A stretch of 12,618 nt of DNA, from assembly GCF_033720595.1 (NCBI RefSeq), contig NZ_JAWWCF010000075.1:1-12618 (forward strand). Direction: 5' to 3'. Below, piece after piece: positions 12,124 through 12,618 of the stretch. Each line of letters starts with the position of its first letter. Within the stretch, counting starts at the first letter, position 1. This DNA is from Lishizhenia sp033720595. GTDB taxonomy: Bacteria > Bacteroidota > Bacteroidia > Flavobacteriales_D > Crocinitomicaceae. Under the pieces are notes generated by a model, which had not been told where the DNA came from, searched no databases, and was given only the letters and a program-made list of their open reading frames with translations. Position numbers and translations under genes: made by a program.

Positions 12124-12618
12124 CTATTTCTTGATAAACCTTTGCGTGGATAAACCAGTTGATGTTTGAATTTGTACTATGTACACTCCAGCTTCTAATG
12201 TACTCACATCTATTTTCTGGTTTTTGTTTAAATCATTTAACACCACTTTACCTTGTAAATCAACAACTGAAATTGTTTCCGTTTCTATCTCTTCTTTTAA
12301 AGTAATATGAATAAAATCTTGTGATGGGTTCGGTGCAACGGTGAAGTCAATTCCTTGCTCTATCGTTTCATCTGTTCCTACGCCTGTTTTAGTAAAGGTA
12401 TATACGGTTCCTTCAGCGATGGTTCCATTCAAATATGCTAACTCATCCCCCGTTCCAAATACTTCCATTGTTGGAGAGGCTGGATCTCCTGAAAGGTAAA
12501 AACCATCTTCAGAAATTACCTCCGTGTCAAAATCTATGGCTGGAATAAAAGCAACCCCTGGCCCCGTTTCCCCTTCGTAACAATTAACAGCCTGAGTTAC
12601 AGAAGTAGGTCCAAAATG
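12124..12618 (-). CDS. T9SS-exported protein, C-terminal part with type A sorting domain
   Basis: The frame is open from the window's right edge to the TAG at 12126-12124, giving 164 C-terminal residues; the start lies outside. An internal Met (ATG at 12468-12466) is not a real start, because the frame continues upstream with similar composition. The last 75 or so residues form the T9SS type A sorting domain (Por secretion tail): FTVAPNPSQDFIHITL, then ISVVDLQGKVV, then IDVSTLEAGVYIVQIQTSTG and QRFIKK. This domain takes a protein through the outer membrane by the type IX system and is then removed or exchanged for lipopolysaccharide anchoring. The part before it (NCYEGETGPGVAFIPAIDFD) is not recognised and may be a linker or the end of a passenger beta domain. 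A terminator follows the gene. Confidence 0.88.
   Translation of the reverse strand, partial: HFGPTSVTQAVNCYEGETGPGVAFIPAIDFDTEVISEDGFYLSGDPASPTMEVFGTGDELAYLNGTIAEGTVYTFTKTGVGTDETIEQGIDFTVAPNPSQDFIHITLKEEIETETISVVDLQGKVVLNDLNKNQKIDVSTLEAGVYIVQIQTSTGLSTQRFIKK

Noticed and set aside
12466..12468. ATG as the start of a small 114-residue protein with a T9SS tail
   Set aside because: The frame stays open to the window edge and no signal peptide follows this Met, so it is the inside of a longer exported protein.

Overview
The window is a chromosomal segment from a member of the Bacteroidota, most likely class Flavobacteriia (order Flavobacteriales). Four things point there. The gliding-motility genes gldE and gldD follow mutY and ssb in one block. 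The protein cut by the right edge ends in a type IX secretion (T9SS) sorting domain. Upstream regions carry the Bacteroidetes-type -7 promoter box TAnnTTTG rather than a sigma-70 -10 box, with A-rich leaders and no Shine-Dalgarno sequences. DUF4296 sits behind dihydroorotase, and Mrp behind it is paired with a NifU C-terminal domain. The DNA is AT-rich and even in character. I see no insertion sequence, prophage, tRNA, rRNA or CRISPR.

Layout. The left edge holds the start of a secreted protein on the minus strand, probably an M14 zinc carboxypeptidase. A minus-strand block follows, read right to left: mutY (A/G mismatch repair), ssb (single-stranded DNA binding), gldE (membrane CBS/CorC protein) and gldD (gliding lipoprotein). 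Divergent from mutY, on the plus strand, come an HU/IHF-like protein, a 30-residue highly basic protein of the AURKAIP1/COX24 (mS38-like) ribosomal family, RNase G/E (rng) and recX. Next are a Dpm1-like glycosyltransferase, dihydroorotase (pyrC) and a DUF4296 lipoprotein. A minus-strand outer-membrane-type beta protein is followed by a plus-strand pair, Mrp and a NifU C-terminal domain, for Fe-S cluster work. A gene-free stretch of about 550 bases (11576-12123) is packed with short inverted and direct repeats. The right edge holds the C-terminus of a T9SS-exported protein on the minus strand.

How the genes fit together. Most are core housekeeping: DNA repair and replication (mutY, ssb, recX, HU), RNA processing and translation (rng, the mS38-like protein), pyrimidine synthesis (pyrC) and Fe-S assembly (mrp, nifU-like). 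GldD and GldE belong to the gliding/T9SS machinery, which would export the proteins at the two edges. I found no convincing new multi-gene system.

The most notable signals are RNA-level. A near-perfect 12-bp stem-loop spans the rng/recX junction with the likely recX ATG in its loop. A second strong stem-loop lies just before the rng GTG start. A -7 promoter box abuts a terminator-like hairpin before the mS38-like gene. Intergenic repeat clusters lie at 9172-9359 and 11580-12020.
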